A DNA stretch of 64,000 nucleotides from contig JALQBC010000001.1 in NCBI GenBank assembly GCA_023375675.1, forward strand, positions 1,922,001 to 1,986,000. The letters are read 5' to 3'. Numbering within the stretch: position 1 is the stretch's first letter; each line of letters begins with the position of its first letter. A program made the translations under genes and the position numbers. The notes under the pieces are model-generated. The model had not been told where the DNA came from, did not search any database, and saw only the letters and a program-made list of their open reading frames with translations. This DNA comes from Cytospora piceicola (lineage: Eukaryota > Ascomycota > Sordariomycetes > Diaporthales > Cytosporaceae). Shown here piece by piece: positions 36,373-47,485 of this stretch.

Positions 36373-37275
36373 TCAACCTCTGTTTCGATGCCAGATACCC
36401 AAGGCTGTCATGACAGCCAACAGCGCCCATTCCTCTCCAAGTTCGGCCGTAGCGCCAGCGCCCACAAATGTGAACGAGAGCAGCTTTAAGGCCTCATATC
36501 CTGTGTACCCATAGTCCATCGCCCCATCTCTCCAATACGCTAGGACAGCAACCACCTCTGCTCCATCCCTCGACCTCTCGGCTCCCTCGACTGTCTGAGC
36601 TGCTCGGTTCATGCGCATCAGCTTCCACCCCTTAACAGCACCGAAGTGTTGGTATACGGTACGGCCTCTGGTCCGGCGCCACTCGAAACTCTCGACAATG
36701 CCACAAGCAGCAGCCTGTCCGACTCGGGCTGCGAAGATACACCTTTTGGGAACGTGGCTGATCCCGACGTCTGCGTAGCCTCCTATCAGCCATGTTGCAT
36801 GGATTCCTGAATATCCAAGGGTTTTGGAGCTGTTGATAGTGGCGATCGTGCGGGACTTGTCGAGCCCGGGGTGCAGGGCGATTTTAGGTGCGCGGAGAAC
36901 GTGGATCGTGACTTGGTTGAGAGGCTCGGAGTGGCTCGTGCCGAGGAAGTAGTCACGTCTTCCACAGAGACGATGTCGGTAGTACATGTTGAAGGCTATC
37001 GGGAAGTATCCGCCAGGACGGTGTCTCCATGGGTAGGAAAAGGGGATGGGAAATGGGATGGGAGGTGGGAGTGGAGACGGGATGGAGGGAGAAGTGGTGT
37101 TGGTCCCCGTGGCCACATGCTGTTGTTGCTCATTGATATGGTTGTTGATGATGGTAAACTGCGGCTGCACATGAATGGTGGGGAGTTGTGCTATCGTGCT
37201 TAGAAAAGGAGCGGCTGTCCGTTCAACGGCGGTGTACGGTGGGGGCTCATATCTCGGTCCCTCGTTGGAAATCAT
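36373..37275 (-). CDS. Hypothetical protein with proline-rich N-terminus
   Basis: A single exon of 300 residues. The N-terminal 90 residues are disordered, with PPPYTAVERTA (a PPxY-type motif about residues 11-14) and a Pro/Phe-rich run (SPLPPPIPFPIPFSYPW). The C-terminal two-thirds is folded-looking: VTIHVLRAPKIALHPG, GIVESFEWRRTRGRTVYQHFGAVKGWKLMRMNR, EVVAVLAYWRDG. This resembles the beta-rich LURP/tubby-like C-terminal proteins common in ascomycetes (FEW-R-R followed by a WKL and a VVAVF-like strand), but the match is loose and I do not assign it. A final hydrophobic helix (LLSFTFVGAGATAELGEEWALLAVMTALGIW) may pack on the core or touch membrane. Confidence 0.6.
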   Translation of the reverse strand: MISNEGPRYEPPPYTAVERTAAPFLSTIAQLPTIHVQPQFTIINNHINEQQQHVATGTNTTSPSIPSPLPPPIPFPIPFSYPWRHRPGGYFPIAFNMYYRHRLCGRRDYFLGTSHSEPLNQVTIHVLRAPKIALHPGLDKSRTIATINSSKTLGYSGIHATWLIGGYADVGISHVPKRCIFAARVGQAAACGIVESFEWRRTRGRTVYQHFGAVKGWKLMRMNRAAQTVEGAERSRDGAEVVAVLAYWRDGAMDYGYTGYEALKLLSFTFVGAGATAELGEEWALLAVMTALGIWHRNRG

Positions 37276-38275
37276 GTAGCAGAGGGTATGTTGAGAATTA
37301 GACGTATTTAGAGATGTCGAGAGTCCGAAAGAAGTGCGACAGTGACCAGCTTGTAGGTTACCAAGGCAAGATGTAAAGGATATACCGTGCTGACATCTAC
37401 AGTTATCGTAAACAAGGGCTCAAGTAAATCAAGCACGACAACTGGTGATACCCGTTCCTTCCGCTATTATCTAGCCAATTATACGGACTGGAAAGAATGT
37501 GGGAGGTAAGGACAGTGCATCAAATACTCTAAGGTTTCGAATTTGTTATTGGGAGGAACGCCTGAGATTTTCACAGGAATGATCCTGCAACATCCTTGAC
37601 TCTAAGCTGCTTATGTACTTAGGTAGTCCATGGATTCCACATTTAGCGACAGTTGGACAGTGTTATAGGAAACATATCCTCTGATTCGATGGCAGATTTA
37701 GCTCGAATACATAATTATGTTCCTTCGGCAAATATCTCCGACAACCTTGGAACTTACATCAAGCCTGTTGTAAAGTAACACCGCCAGAGAGCTCACACAG
37801 TATCACTGAGGCTTGGGCAATTCGGTATTCTGTTATTTTTCAAACGAGAAAAACGTCCTTCAACTAGCGAAACCCACAATCAACTTGGCACTGGCTGCAA
37901 ATTGCAGTGACGACACTGCAGAAATCGGAGACGAGTATCTTAGAAAAGGCCTGGTGGGACGGTTCCGGAACCTGCAGTCAGAGGCGTGTACAATAATTGA
38001 GCTTTGCCATTCTTTGTATAGTGACTAACTCTTGGAAAACTTTCACAAGGGTCTCCTTTGTCGTTATTTTCCATATTCTTGAAGGCCGAGATATGCGTGA
38101 TCCGCCTCTTTGTCTGGTCGGGCCCTTCCAATTGCCAACTCGAGGGAATCTTGGAAAGATTATAACGGAGTGAGCGGGGCATTAAATGGTCCTGTATCCT
38201 GGATGTAAGCGCTCGAGATTGGAAAATTGTTTTCAAACATCGAGAATTAACTCGTTAACACTGTCGAACTCGTCG
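37276..38275. other. Divergent intergenic region (1 kb)
   Basis: Upstream of both the Pro-rich gene and the Crh-type gene. It includes a GTACTTAGGTAG motif near 37614. No coding feature is seen; the short frames at 37813-38028 and 37940-38236 have no support. Confidence 0.45.
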
Positions 38276-41053
38276 ATGATGCAATTCCAAAAACTGATAG
38301 CTGCCACGGCAGCGGTAGGAATCTCTACTGTCAACGCGCAGTGTAACCCGACAAAAGGTATGTTCATCTATAAGAGCATGTAGTTGGACAAGGGATACCA
38401 CAAGTAGACCTGTCAGATATACTGACTTATGAATCTAGGGACATGCTCCCCCATCCCCGGTTTCACATCCACCCTCAGTACCGACTTCACAACGCTCACC
38501 AGCTCCCTAAACAAGGACTGGGTCGTCGCGAGCGATGAACCCTTCTCCACAAGCAGTACGAATGGAGCCGTCCTATCAATGAAAAAGCGCGGTGATGCGC
38601 CATATATATGGACTTCGGGCTATTTTCAGTACGGACATGTCGATATTGTCCTGCAAACCGCCCCCGGAGTCGGAGTGATCACCGCGGCTGTGCTATATTC
38701 TGACACACTTGATGAAGTCGACCTGGAGTTCAGCGGTAACGACTACGGTTCGAAGACACCCACCTTCGAGACAAACTATTTTGGCAAGGGCGTCATAGGA
38801 ACATACGACCGGTCGACCAGTGTGTCTCCTGGGTTCAACACGACCGTTGGCTTCCACACTTACAGTCTGGACTGGACAGCTGACAGCCTGACCTGGTTTG
38901 TCGATGGAACTGTCGTCAGGACGCTATTGAAAGCGAATTGCGACAGCGATGAACACCAGTACCCACAGACTCCCTCGCAGTTGCATGTCGGCGTGTGGGA
39001 TGGAGGCGACCCGAGCAACGAACCGGGTGTCATACAATGGGCTGGCGGCCAGACCGACCTCAAAGAATTTCCATATACAGCATATGTCAGGAGTGTCAAA
39101 ATCGTACCGGCTTCGAGTTGTGCTTATTATAATTATACAGACACAACTGGCTCGGGCGGGAGTGTGAAGTGCTTGTCAGCACTGCCCAATCCTTCGACCA
39201 AGACGTCAAACTCGACGATGTCTAGCAGTATCAACACCAATTCGCAGACACAGCCATCCTCGAAGGAGGCCAGTGGTATTACAAAAGCAATCTCGTTGGC
39301 CACTTCAAGCGAAAGTGCCCCGGGTGTACAAGAAACCTCTTCCGCGGCGAGTGCTGCTACGATTAGTCTGGGCTCTAGCTCTGTTCGGCTTACGACGAAC
39401 ACGGTGTATAAGACGAGCATATACTCAACTGTGCTATCTTGCAATCCTTCGGTTACAAATTGTCCTGCTGACCAATCTCATAAGTCGACCATGATTGTGA
39501 CGGACATTGTGGTCGATTATACGACCATCTGCCCAGTCACTGAATCGACATCTTCTTCCTCGAAGGCTACACCATCGAGCATCAAGCCTACCACAATCCC
39601 GAGCTCCGAGCTGACCAGCAGTAACGCAGTACCATTTTATATCACGCCAGTCTCATCATCTTCATCGAACTCCCCGTCAGGACCTACGCCGACTTCACAT
39701 GCACACTCTTCATCAACTAGCCCTCACACCTCATCTGCTTCAACACCTCCCCGTTCCAGCTCATCCCCATCTTCCTCAGTCGCATCTGCCACTTTACAGT
39801 CACCAAGCCTCACTAAATCCACGGTATACAGCACAAATATCCATACGATCATTTCGTGCGCGTCAGGAGTGAAGGACTGTCCGGCAGAGTCCACAATTCT
39901 GACAACGGAGGTGGTTGTCGCTTATACGACGGTGTGCCCGGTGTCAACACCAGGGATGAATTCCTCTGCTGCTAATATTGCGACTTTGTCCGTCAAGAGC
40001 TCGGGCACCTCTTCTCCCGTGTTTTCAACCTCGTTTTCGACCTTTATTCCGGACGATGGTGCACCAGGGATATATTCATCGGTCGGGTCAACAGTCACCG
40101 TCACTTCTGGTGTGACGACAGTGACATCCCCAGGCTCGACTCAATCGACTTCCAAACCTTCAAAAGCTACACCTGAGACGTATTCCTCTGGACCCACAAC
40201 AGTGGTCGTCAGTTCAGACGTGACAACGGCCATCATCCACCATGCCCCGGCTGCGGACACAGGGTCAAACTCGGCGTCTATGTCCATGGTCTTTGGCACT
40301 GCGAGCCCAAGCCTATATAACATAGACACGGACTTGCCAAGCGCCGTGGTTCCCTCGCCATTGCTCCCATCTTTACCGTCGGGCACGGGCAGCAGTACAG
40401 ATGCTACCAGTCAGCCAAGTGGAGCATCTCCGGATGGCTCGTCCCCTACCACACCGGCGGACCAGACGTCGGGGGCGTCATCTCCAGCCACTGCCGACGT
40501 GCAACCGGCTGTCTCAGCCGGGACGACCACCGTGCGCAGCGCGGCCACCTTCACGACAACAGTCTCGCTGACCACAACGATTGGGACACCAACTGGGCTG
40601 ATCACTACGGAAATATACTCCTCTTCCCCCTCTGACACAGTAGTCATGTCCTCCGCAACAGATGACATTCTGGGAACAAACTTATCATCCGCGAGAAGCA
40701 CGACAGTCAACACCTCGGCGGTCCTTACTCCCACCACGGACACCACGGCGAGCGTCGTTGCTCAGCCCCCTGTCTCCGGCCAAGTCCAAGATGGCAATGA
40801 GGGCTCAGATACAGTGGAGCAGGTCCAACCCAGCGCGACGGGCTATTTCCCCAGCAGCGTTGGGAATGAGGCACCGCCATCTGGTGTTGCTGGGGCCGGG
40901 ACAGGAACAGGAATAGGTGCACTAAGGACGCCTGTCGGGCCATCGAGTACGATGAGTACGGTGCATATCGCTGAGTCGGGACGGAATTTCGGGAGTGGGT
41001 GGTCGTTAGCAGTTACAGTGGCTGGTGTGGTTGGTCTGCTTTGTTTTCATTAA
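38276..41053 (+). CDS. Crh-type GH16 chitin-glucan transglycosylase, GPI-anchored
   Basis: Two exons, 38276-38357 and 38439-41053, around an 81-nt intron (GTATGT...CTAG, branch ACTGAC), give 898 residues; ATG ATG at 38276/38279 leaves a one-residue uncertainty. Signal peptide ends near NAQC. The GH16 domain spans about 28-260, with the catalytic triad in DEVDLEFSGND (Glu 120, Asp 122, Glu 124). Crh enzymes link chitin to beta-1,6- or beta-1,3-glucan in the wall. A very long Ser/Thr-rich stalk follows, containing two related modules (about 344-394 and 491-535) of the form TVY...SC-x4-5-CPA...TTxCPV found in fungal wall glycoproteins. The hydrophobic end (SLAVTVAGVVGLLCFH) is a GPI-attachment signal. 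The stalk is much longer than in yeast Crh1 (about 500 residues in all). Confidence 0.9.
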
Positions 41054-42261
41054 CTATTTATTTTGAAGTGTTCTGTGATAAGTATTCAAGGCTTCGTTGT
41101 GGAGGTGACTGTACTGAATTATGTAACAAAGTAGTAAGGCTTGCACTTGTGTTAGACTACCCACCTCTATATTTTCTTTTCTATCTCTTCTTTCTTTGAA
41201 AGGGAAAGTTTGCTTCCGCCAGATACCAACTGTATTTTGCATAAAGTTTGTTGATGGAATGCACCTGTCTTGCCTCCTTGTGGTTACTTTTCCGAATGAG
41301 TATTTTCTCCGTAATGATACTTGCGGTGTTGAAATGACAGCCACGCTTCTAGTAGATCCTCGTAGGAGCCAGGTATCAAATTGAAGGGGGAACGCCGACA
41401 GTGGCTTCACTTTGAAGCCTGCCTCCCCGATCACATGTAATGAGGCTAGATTTCAACACTGCAAAGGGTTGCAGGATATTCAAGTCATCAAGACCAGAGT
41501 TCATTCCAGTAGCTTTTCTATTTCTCTCTATATAGCAGTATTAAACGGTCCTAGGGAAGTCCCCTTGCATAGAAACGAAGCAGACTGGGTTACATTGCGC
41601 GTAAACATGCTTGACGAGCAAACAGATACGAGTTCTCTCCAGCTCACACATACTCAGAGTATTGTGACCTGAGAGGTTGTATTGCAGGATACCCAACTAC
41701 AGAACCAGATTCATTGCTAGTTCCTCCCGAGGTGCATACGGTCACAAATTTGGTTGGATATCAAGCAAGGTGGGATGAAAAGGGTGTCAACCTAATATTA
41801 CACCGATCAAGACGCCGTTACATCACTTCTTGTGACAGCGACACTTATGTTGATCCCACCTTAATAGGCTGGGAACGTTTCAGGACGCCAAGACAAGAAG
41901 AACAAATATTTTCACAGCTACGCGCAGTGCACCCACATCCCTTCTGGGCGTCGAATCAACGGCCCAAAGACTATCAACGATAGAGTAGTGTGCGTAACTC
42001 GACGGTCTGCTTCTACTATCCGGGGCACACTTTGTCTTCCAGCTGATAGTGCAATGATCTATATTTATCCATTACGGTATGCATGTCTGCATGGATTAAC
42101 AAGACCGGAGCCTCGTGCACAGCTATTACCAACAATATAATACTGCACTTCCCCTCGGTTCTTGTCTGGTGAAACGAAGCGCCATAACAGACCACAACGA
42201 ACAGCGCGGCGCGGAAAAGAAGCAGCACCATTGACTGCCGTCGCAACTTTGATCACTCAAG
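41054..42261. other. Intergenic, no gene seen
   Basis: 1.2 kb between the Crh-type gene and the multi-pass membrane protein gene. Small frames (41412-41672, 41714-41983, 42016-42246) are short, lack motifs and occur on both strands. Confidence 0.45.
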
Positions 42262-44443
42262 ATGTCGGATGGTATCCACTTTACCGGTTTCCCACGTTGG
42301 AGACAAATGAACTTCACCCAGAACTGTACGCTCTACGGCAATTGGCTCTCTACCTTCGTCCAAGACAACCCCTGGGACAAAAACAATTACACGAGGCTTG
42401 GCGGCAGCGCCTGGCTTATCGTGGAATACTTCAATAGTGCCCTCCCTAGTAATTACACCAGACCCCATAATTGGACTCGGGCACAATACCGCGGCGCGAT
42501 ACTGGACTGGTATGGGTGGAACTTGTAGTAAGTAACTCATTTCGCAGCTGGACTGCCCAAAGGTGATGAAACCTAATGACAGCCATCTGTGATAGTAACC
42601 GGTACGACGATGCTGCAAATCTCGTTTATATGACCGACGCCTTCTACAATCTTGTGCTCATAGGACCCAATGACACTTGCCATAGTGAGTACTGTATGGC
42701 CTTGGGCTACACAGGCAACATGGACCTGACTGGTATCGGCATAAGGCTTGCCCGCTTCTTCTACCATCATAACCCAATCCTTGGCCACATCGCGACTGGC
42801 GCTGACAAAGCTCTACGCAGGTATTCGTCGCGTACTATGTCGAGGCCACTCTCGCCACGATATACCTCGTCGCCTCCACCCTCGGGTACATTCGTCGCCG
42901 TCTCTCAGAGGGCAAGCAAGACTCTGATCCAATCCAGGAGGACCAACTCCCATCCGAGGCGAGCCGCACTGTCAGAGGGGGTTTGCACTTAGGCCGCCGA
43001 GTAATGGACGCCTTCCGAGGCTCGCTAGCCGTCTTCCTCAACGCCTCGATGCTTTTCAGCCTCGTCATGCTCAGCGCCGCGCTTTACATCTCAGCGAGCA
43101 AGGAAGTCGAGCACAAGAAATGGGTGCAGTCCACTCAACCGATTCCCTCGGGGAGTGCCCTCTACGACCTTGTACTGTCCCTCCTGGCATCGTCGTTCTC
43201 GGTGTTCCCGGTGACGATGCTCTACGCCATCCAGACACGACGGGACAACAAAGACACGCCCCAGTCAAGGGACCACCAGGTCTGGATCCGCCGGACCGTC
43301 TTGGCTATCATCTGGATCCTTGCTGCCGCCGAAGGTGAGTACCATCCGGGAGTGAATGGCTTTCCCTTTTAGATGTTTCTTGACTTCTGAGACATTTTTG
43401 ATCCGGGAGCAACCAAGACTGTACTCTTGGACTTGGTCTCGCGACTCCCTTTCTTTCTCTCACAGGCAAATACTGAATCTCGTTCTTGCAGTGTACATCT
43501 CCCCTCGGGGTGAATACGACTATGAGTACAGGCACTACCCCAAGGAGGAGGAAAAAATAGTACACAATAACTGTGACCAGCGGGGCGGCGTGCCGTACTG
43601 GGACGGAATAAAAGCCGCACAGTACCTGGTCGTCGGCGCCCCTGTTCTCTGGCTTCTTCTCACCCTCTTTATCCTGACTGGCTTTCGCATCTCCGGGGTG
43701 GTCGAAAAGCCGTGGGTGTCACGCTGGCAAGCGGCGTGGCGTTTAGTCGTCGCGTGGATTAATATTGTTTGTATGTGGGGACTGCTGGCGTATTTTACCA
43801 TCCTGAGGCACCGTATCAATGTCACGGCCGGCCACTTGGACGCGGAGGATGAGTGAGGAACCCCCCCCCCCTTCAAAACGCTCATTGGGCCGCTCAGCTG
43901 GTTCTAACTTCCAATTTTAGCTGGACGTTTGGACAGATCCTCGCCCTCGCCACATGGGCACCGGTCATCATCGAGTTTGCGTATATCTTCATATGTCAGT
44001 ATCCTCATCAATCAACCTGGAGACCTTATTCGAAGGAACCTATGCTAACTGATCTACTTACCTCAGGGGGCACCAAAGAAGGTATGGACAGGCACCTACC
44101 GTCAGGATACAGAGTGCAAAAGGTCCCTCCCGATACACCTGGCCTCGATGGACCAGCCTCGGACAGCTACGAAACGGTCAATGAGCCTCTAGTAACTACG
44201 CGGAGCCAGCCAATATCTTCACCAGCTCGTATGACACCAGACGCAACCTTCACAAACGTGGGCCTCACAGATCCTCCGCGAAGGCAGTTTTATACCAATG
44301 TGCCAGGTGAGCTGTCTCAGGCGGATACGGTGTACGAGTCTCGATACGACGAGGCTACTCATCCGAGTTACCACGCCCCTCAGCCGAGTTACCACGCCCC
44401 TCAGCAACAAGAATGGGACCAGTGGCAGAAGGGTGACAGGTAG
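42262..44443 (+). CDS. Multi-pass membrane protein of unknown function
   Basis: Six exons: 42262-42527, 42596-42740, 42821-43334, 43492-43852, 43921-43994 and 44067-44443, giving 578 residues with phase preserved at every junction. The N-terminus is a glycosylatable, probably extracellular domain with NxT sites and paired Cys (NDTCHSEYC). It leads to TGNMDLTGIG, spliced to VFVAYYVEATLATIYLVASTLGYI (TM1). About six more hydrophobic segments follow, including GSLAVFLNASMLFSLVMLSAALYI and AAQYLVVGAPVLWLLLTLFILTGF. The cytosolic tail ends with a PSYHAPQ tandem duplication. The architecture recurs in filamentous fungi but I know no function. Intron 2 (42741-42820) starts ATAAGG instead of GTAAGG, yet phase, branch site (CTGAC) and acceptor (GCAG) all fit. 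Without that splice the protein stops at about residue 222 without membrane helices. Confidence 0.7.
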
Positions 44444-44506
44444 TGGGTCACTGAAGACCTGTGACCTCTGGTACTCGATGGCAACTGGGCGTTGTCGATG
44501 TATTGC

Positions 44507-44549
<43 letters not shown>
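44507..44549 (+). repeat. (TTG)14 microsatellite
   Basis: 43 bp of perfect TTG repeats, 64 bp after the stop codon of the multi-pass membrane protein gene and so probably in its 3' UTR. Confidence 0.9.
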
Positions 44550-46234
44550 CCAGCGAGTAGGGGCGCAACACCACTATACTCAACACAACGGGCTTCGGCA
44601 GCAGGTACACGATGTTCGATCGCTCGATGGTGCTCACACACTGCCGGGAGATATGTACGATATGAAGCGGCCGGGCAGGTACTAATGGATAAGTCTCTAC
44701 CTGATCTCGCCTGCCCGGCGTGGAAATTTAAAGCAGCAGATGGACAGAAACCGAGCACTTGCTAGGCCTACAAATAAATCACATTCCCCATAAACCACAG
44801 AGACATTCTGCCGTCGTTATGTCATGAAACACGTGGTCGATTGCTCCTAATGATGTCTCAGGAGAATGTGCCGTGCCCAGGCCAGAGTGTTAGAACATTG
44901 AACCTTCCGTCATCAAGGTTTTAACCTTAATAGTTGGTGTCTAACACGGCCAGCAATGCCAGGCAACCAGCGGCTGTCTCGAAACGGGCCGGATAACAGC
45001 CATGGCATGGCGCACTGGCGCACCATACTCGATAGTGGCCGACGTAGCGCGAGCGACTTCCACAGATTGGTTCCTGGTGCTGGTTCGTCGGCTGGCACAA
45101 CTCGTGTTGGAGAAGACAACCAACCCGGTTGAGTTTCGACTGGGCGCACTTGGCTCGACTGCGCCGCCGAGGAGCTAGCAGTCGTATCGCTGATGGTGGG
45201 GCCGAAGACGTTGAGTTGGGTTCCCTGGCGATGGCGCGCTTATTGGTAGTCTGGATGCTATGCCTATCCATACACTAGGGCATCTGTCGCAAAAAGGCTC
45301 TCCGTTGCAACACAAAGGCTTCTCGTTGTCGATATCGACATGCTCGGACGAAACAACGGCCAACGGTGTCGTCAGACATTCCAAGGTAGTGGTCGCTGGA
45401 GGTCTCATGGCCCCCCCTCCTGTCATATCGCGGGAAGCTCTGGACCTGTGGAATGGTCAGGGGTGTCTGCTAGACTGCAGGGACTTTCTGCAGCTTGTAC
45501 TGTAGCTGCACGAATGTATGTACGGCATTGACATCATCTGGCGCTGGCGATCAATCGGCGATGGAACACAAGCACAAGCATTGTATCGAACGAAGCATGC
45601 ATGGGTGCAATCTGACAAAGGAAGAAGTTTAGTCTCCGAACATAATAATGGCTTGTATTTGAGATCCTGTTTGGAGTGGAAGAGCTGCAAGATGACCCTG
45701 TCCCCAGCATCTTTCGTCAAGGCGAACGAACGGATCTTCTTTTCCCATCAAGGAAAGTAAAAAGTAGATGGTTGGGATGTGTAATGACAGAAGACCTTGA
45801 TCGGGCTGTCGGGTTTAATGTCTCGAGAAGGGGGGGCAATCCGAGTGCGATAAGAGGATGATGCACAGCCTCAACCAGCTCAGAGCACTTTTCCCTTTCT
45901 GTCGTAAGTCGCCGTCGTAACGTTTTTCTGGTGTTTCGCCAAAACCAAGGACTGATCAATCACTGAGGCCTGAACTTTGCTGACTGCCTGACAATGGACT
46001 TGAATGGCTCTACATGCCCAGGTGTATACTGTAGTAGGGATCCGTCTACAGTAGTCAGTCCGAGATGAAGATCATCGCAGAAACGGTCGTGACGGTGAGT
46101 GGGTGAGCCAAGCCGTCGGATTTCAGAAGGGCCCAGACAACTGGGGCCAGTTGCCCAGGCGTCCACGTACCCGGTGTTAATCCCTAGTACCATGTCTCCA
46201 TACAATACCATAACAGGAAGTGACTCGGCCTACA

Positions 46235-46281
46235 GGGGCTTTCTCCACCTGCCCAGGTGCCCCAGGTGGTTTTCCAGCCCC
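46235..46281 (+). repeat. Imperfect hairpin GGGGCT...CCACCTG...CAGGTGG...AGCCCC
   Basis: The inner 7-bp stem (46245-46251 with 46263-46269) is perfect and the outer 6-bp stem (46235-46240 with 46276-46281) is perfect, separated by short T/C-rich internal loops. No surrounding gene explains it. Confidence 0.5.
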
Positions 46282-46445
46282 GTTTTGGGGGGTGGGAGGG
46301 GTTTCAACTTCCAAGGTCCGTTGGTCCCTACCGGTAGTGGCACGCCGCAGTAAATGCCATTGTGCTGTGTGGTGCTTGCTGGCCTGCTTGCTTGCCAGCT
46401 TGCGTGGTGCTGAGGTAGCCACTGCGGCGCAAGGCCCCTCCCCTC

Positions 46446-46511
46446 ATTGATTGATTGATTGATTGATTGATTGACTGATGGATCGATAGATTGATTGATT
46501 GAATTGATTGA
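46446..46511 (+). repeat. (TTGA)n tetranucleotide repeat, interrupted
   Basis: About fifteen TTGA units with interruptions (ACTGATGGATCGATAG in the middle). Confidence 0.85.
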
Positions 46512-47485
46512 CGTTTCTTCGCTTCCTTCACTTCCTTGCTCACTTGTTGGTTTATTTTTGTCACCCAGCCCACGCAACAGAACATAACCAACATCATCCT
46601 GGCCATTCTGTTGCAGTTCCCAGTGATTCTTTTTTTTTCTTTGAAGCAGCATCATCTGAACGTGTGGCCTTGGCTTTGGCTTCTTGGCTTTTGCTTTTTG
46701 CTTTTTGCTTCTTGTATACTCCCCAAGACTAGCTTCATGATCTTTGTGCCTTGATCAACTGGATTTCGTATCTTGGTTTAGCCGTTGTTCTGTTACACGT
46801 CTACAACTAACAAAACCCAACGCTACGCAACGCAACACCACACAACGCCCCCCTTCGAAAACACCCTGACCATTCATCTCACGTCCAGCGTCTCAAGGCC
46901 GGCGCTTCCTTGACCACTCCCACCGTGCGTACAACATCTGGACAGTTCTGCCTGTTGGCGGCAACTACATGGCCTTTTTGCCTGAACATGCCCCCCCAAC
47001 TGACATTAGTGCAAGACAGACAGATCTACACACCGTCCATAGATCCCACTGCGATATCCTATTCTCATCCCCTACCCCCTGTACGATAAAGCCGACGACG
47101 ATAGTAATTAATCTTCCTGCACCCGAATCCCGTTGCGGAACGAATTTGTTCTCTCGACCGCAAGTCCAAATACCCTTGACGAACTCTGGAACACCATTGT
47201 GTTGCGAGAGCCGATTGTTTACTTTCCGCACGCCGAGGCCCGCTTCTGGGCTGACCCGGTAGCGCTGAAGACGTCAGTAGATACGGTATACAACAAGGCT
47301 CAGCTGTATTACGGGTCGCACACCAACAAGGATACCCAGGCTCGGCTCCGCTTCCGCTCAGCGACGACGTCTCCGACTGAGTCGTCGGGCGCGTCGCCTG
47401 TAAACCTCCCTGTTCTCCCTCCTTCTCTTGTCCGTCCACGACCACCTCGCATCTGCTGCCTCGTGCTCCCTAAAAACGACTCGCC

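Larger units (their letters stand above)
44444..47485. other. 3-kb intergenic region and long 5' leader of the magnesium transporter gene
   Basis: The largest gene-free stretch in the euchromatic part. It holds the TTG microsatellite, an imperfect hairpin (46235-46281), a TTGA tetranucleotide repeat (46446-46511), and from about 46800 a C/A-rich segment (CAACGC/CAACAC strings) typical of fungal 5' UTRs. Scattered small frames on both strands (e.g. 44913-45271 minus, 47133-47627 plus) show no family match. A short unannotated or non-coding transcript cannot be excluded. Confidence 0.5.

Noticed and set aside
46446..46511. CRISPR-like array
   Set aside because: Simple tetranucleotide repeat without spacers, in a fungal genome.
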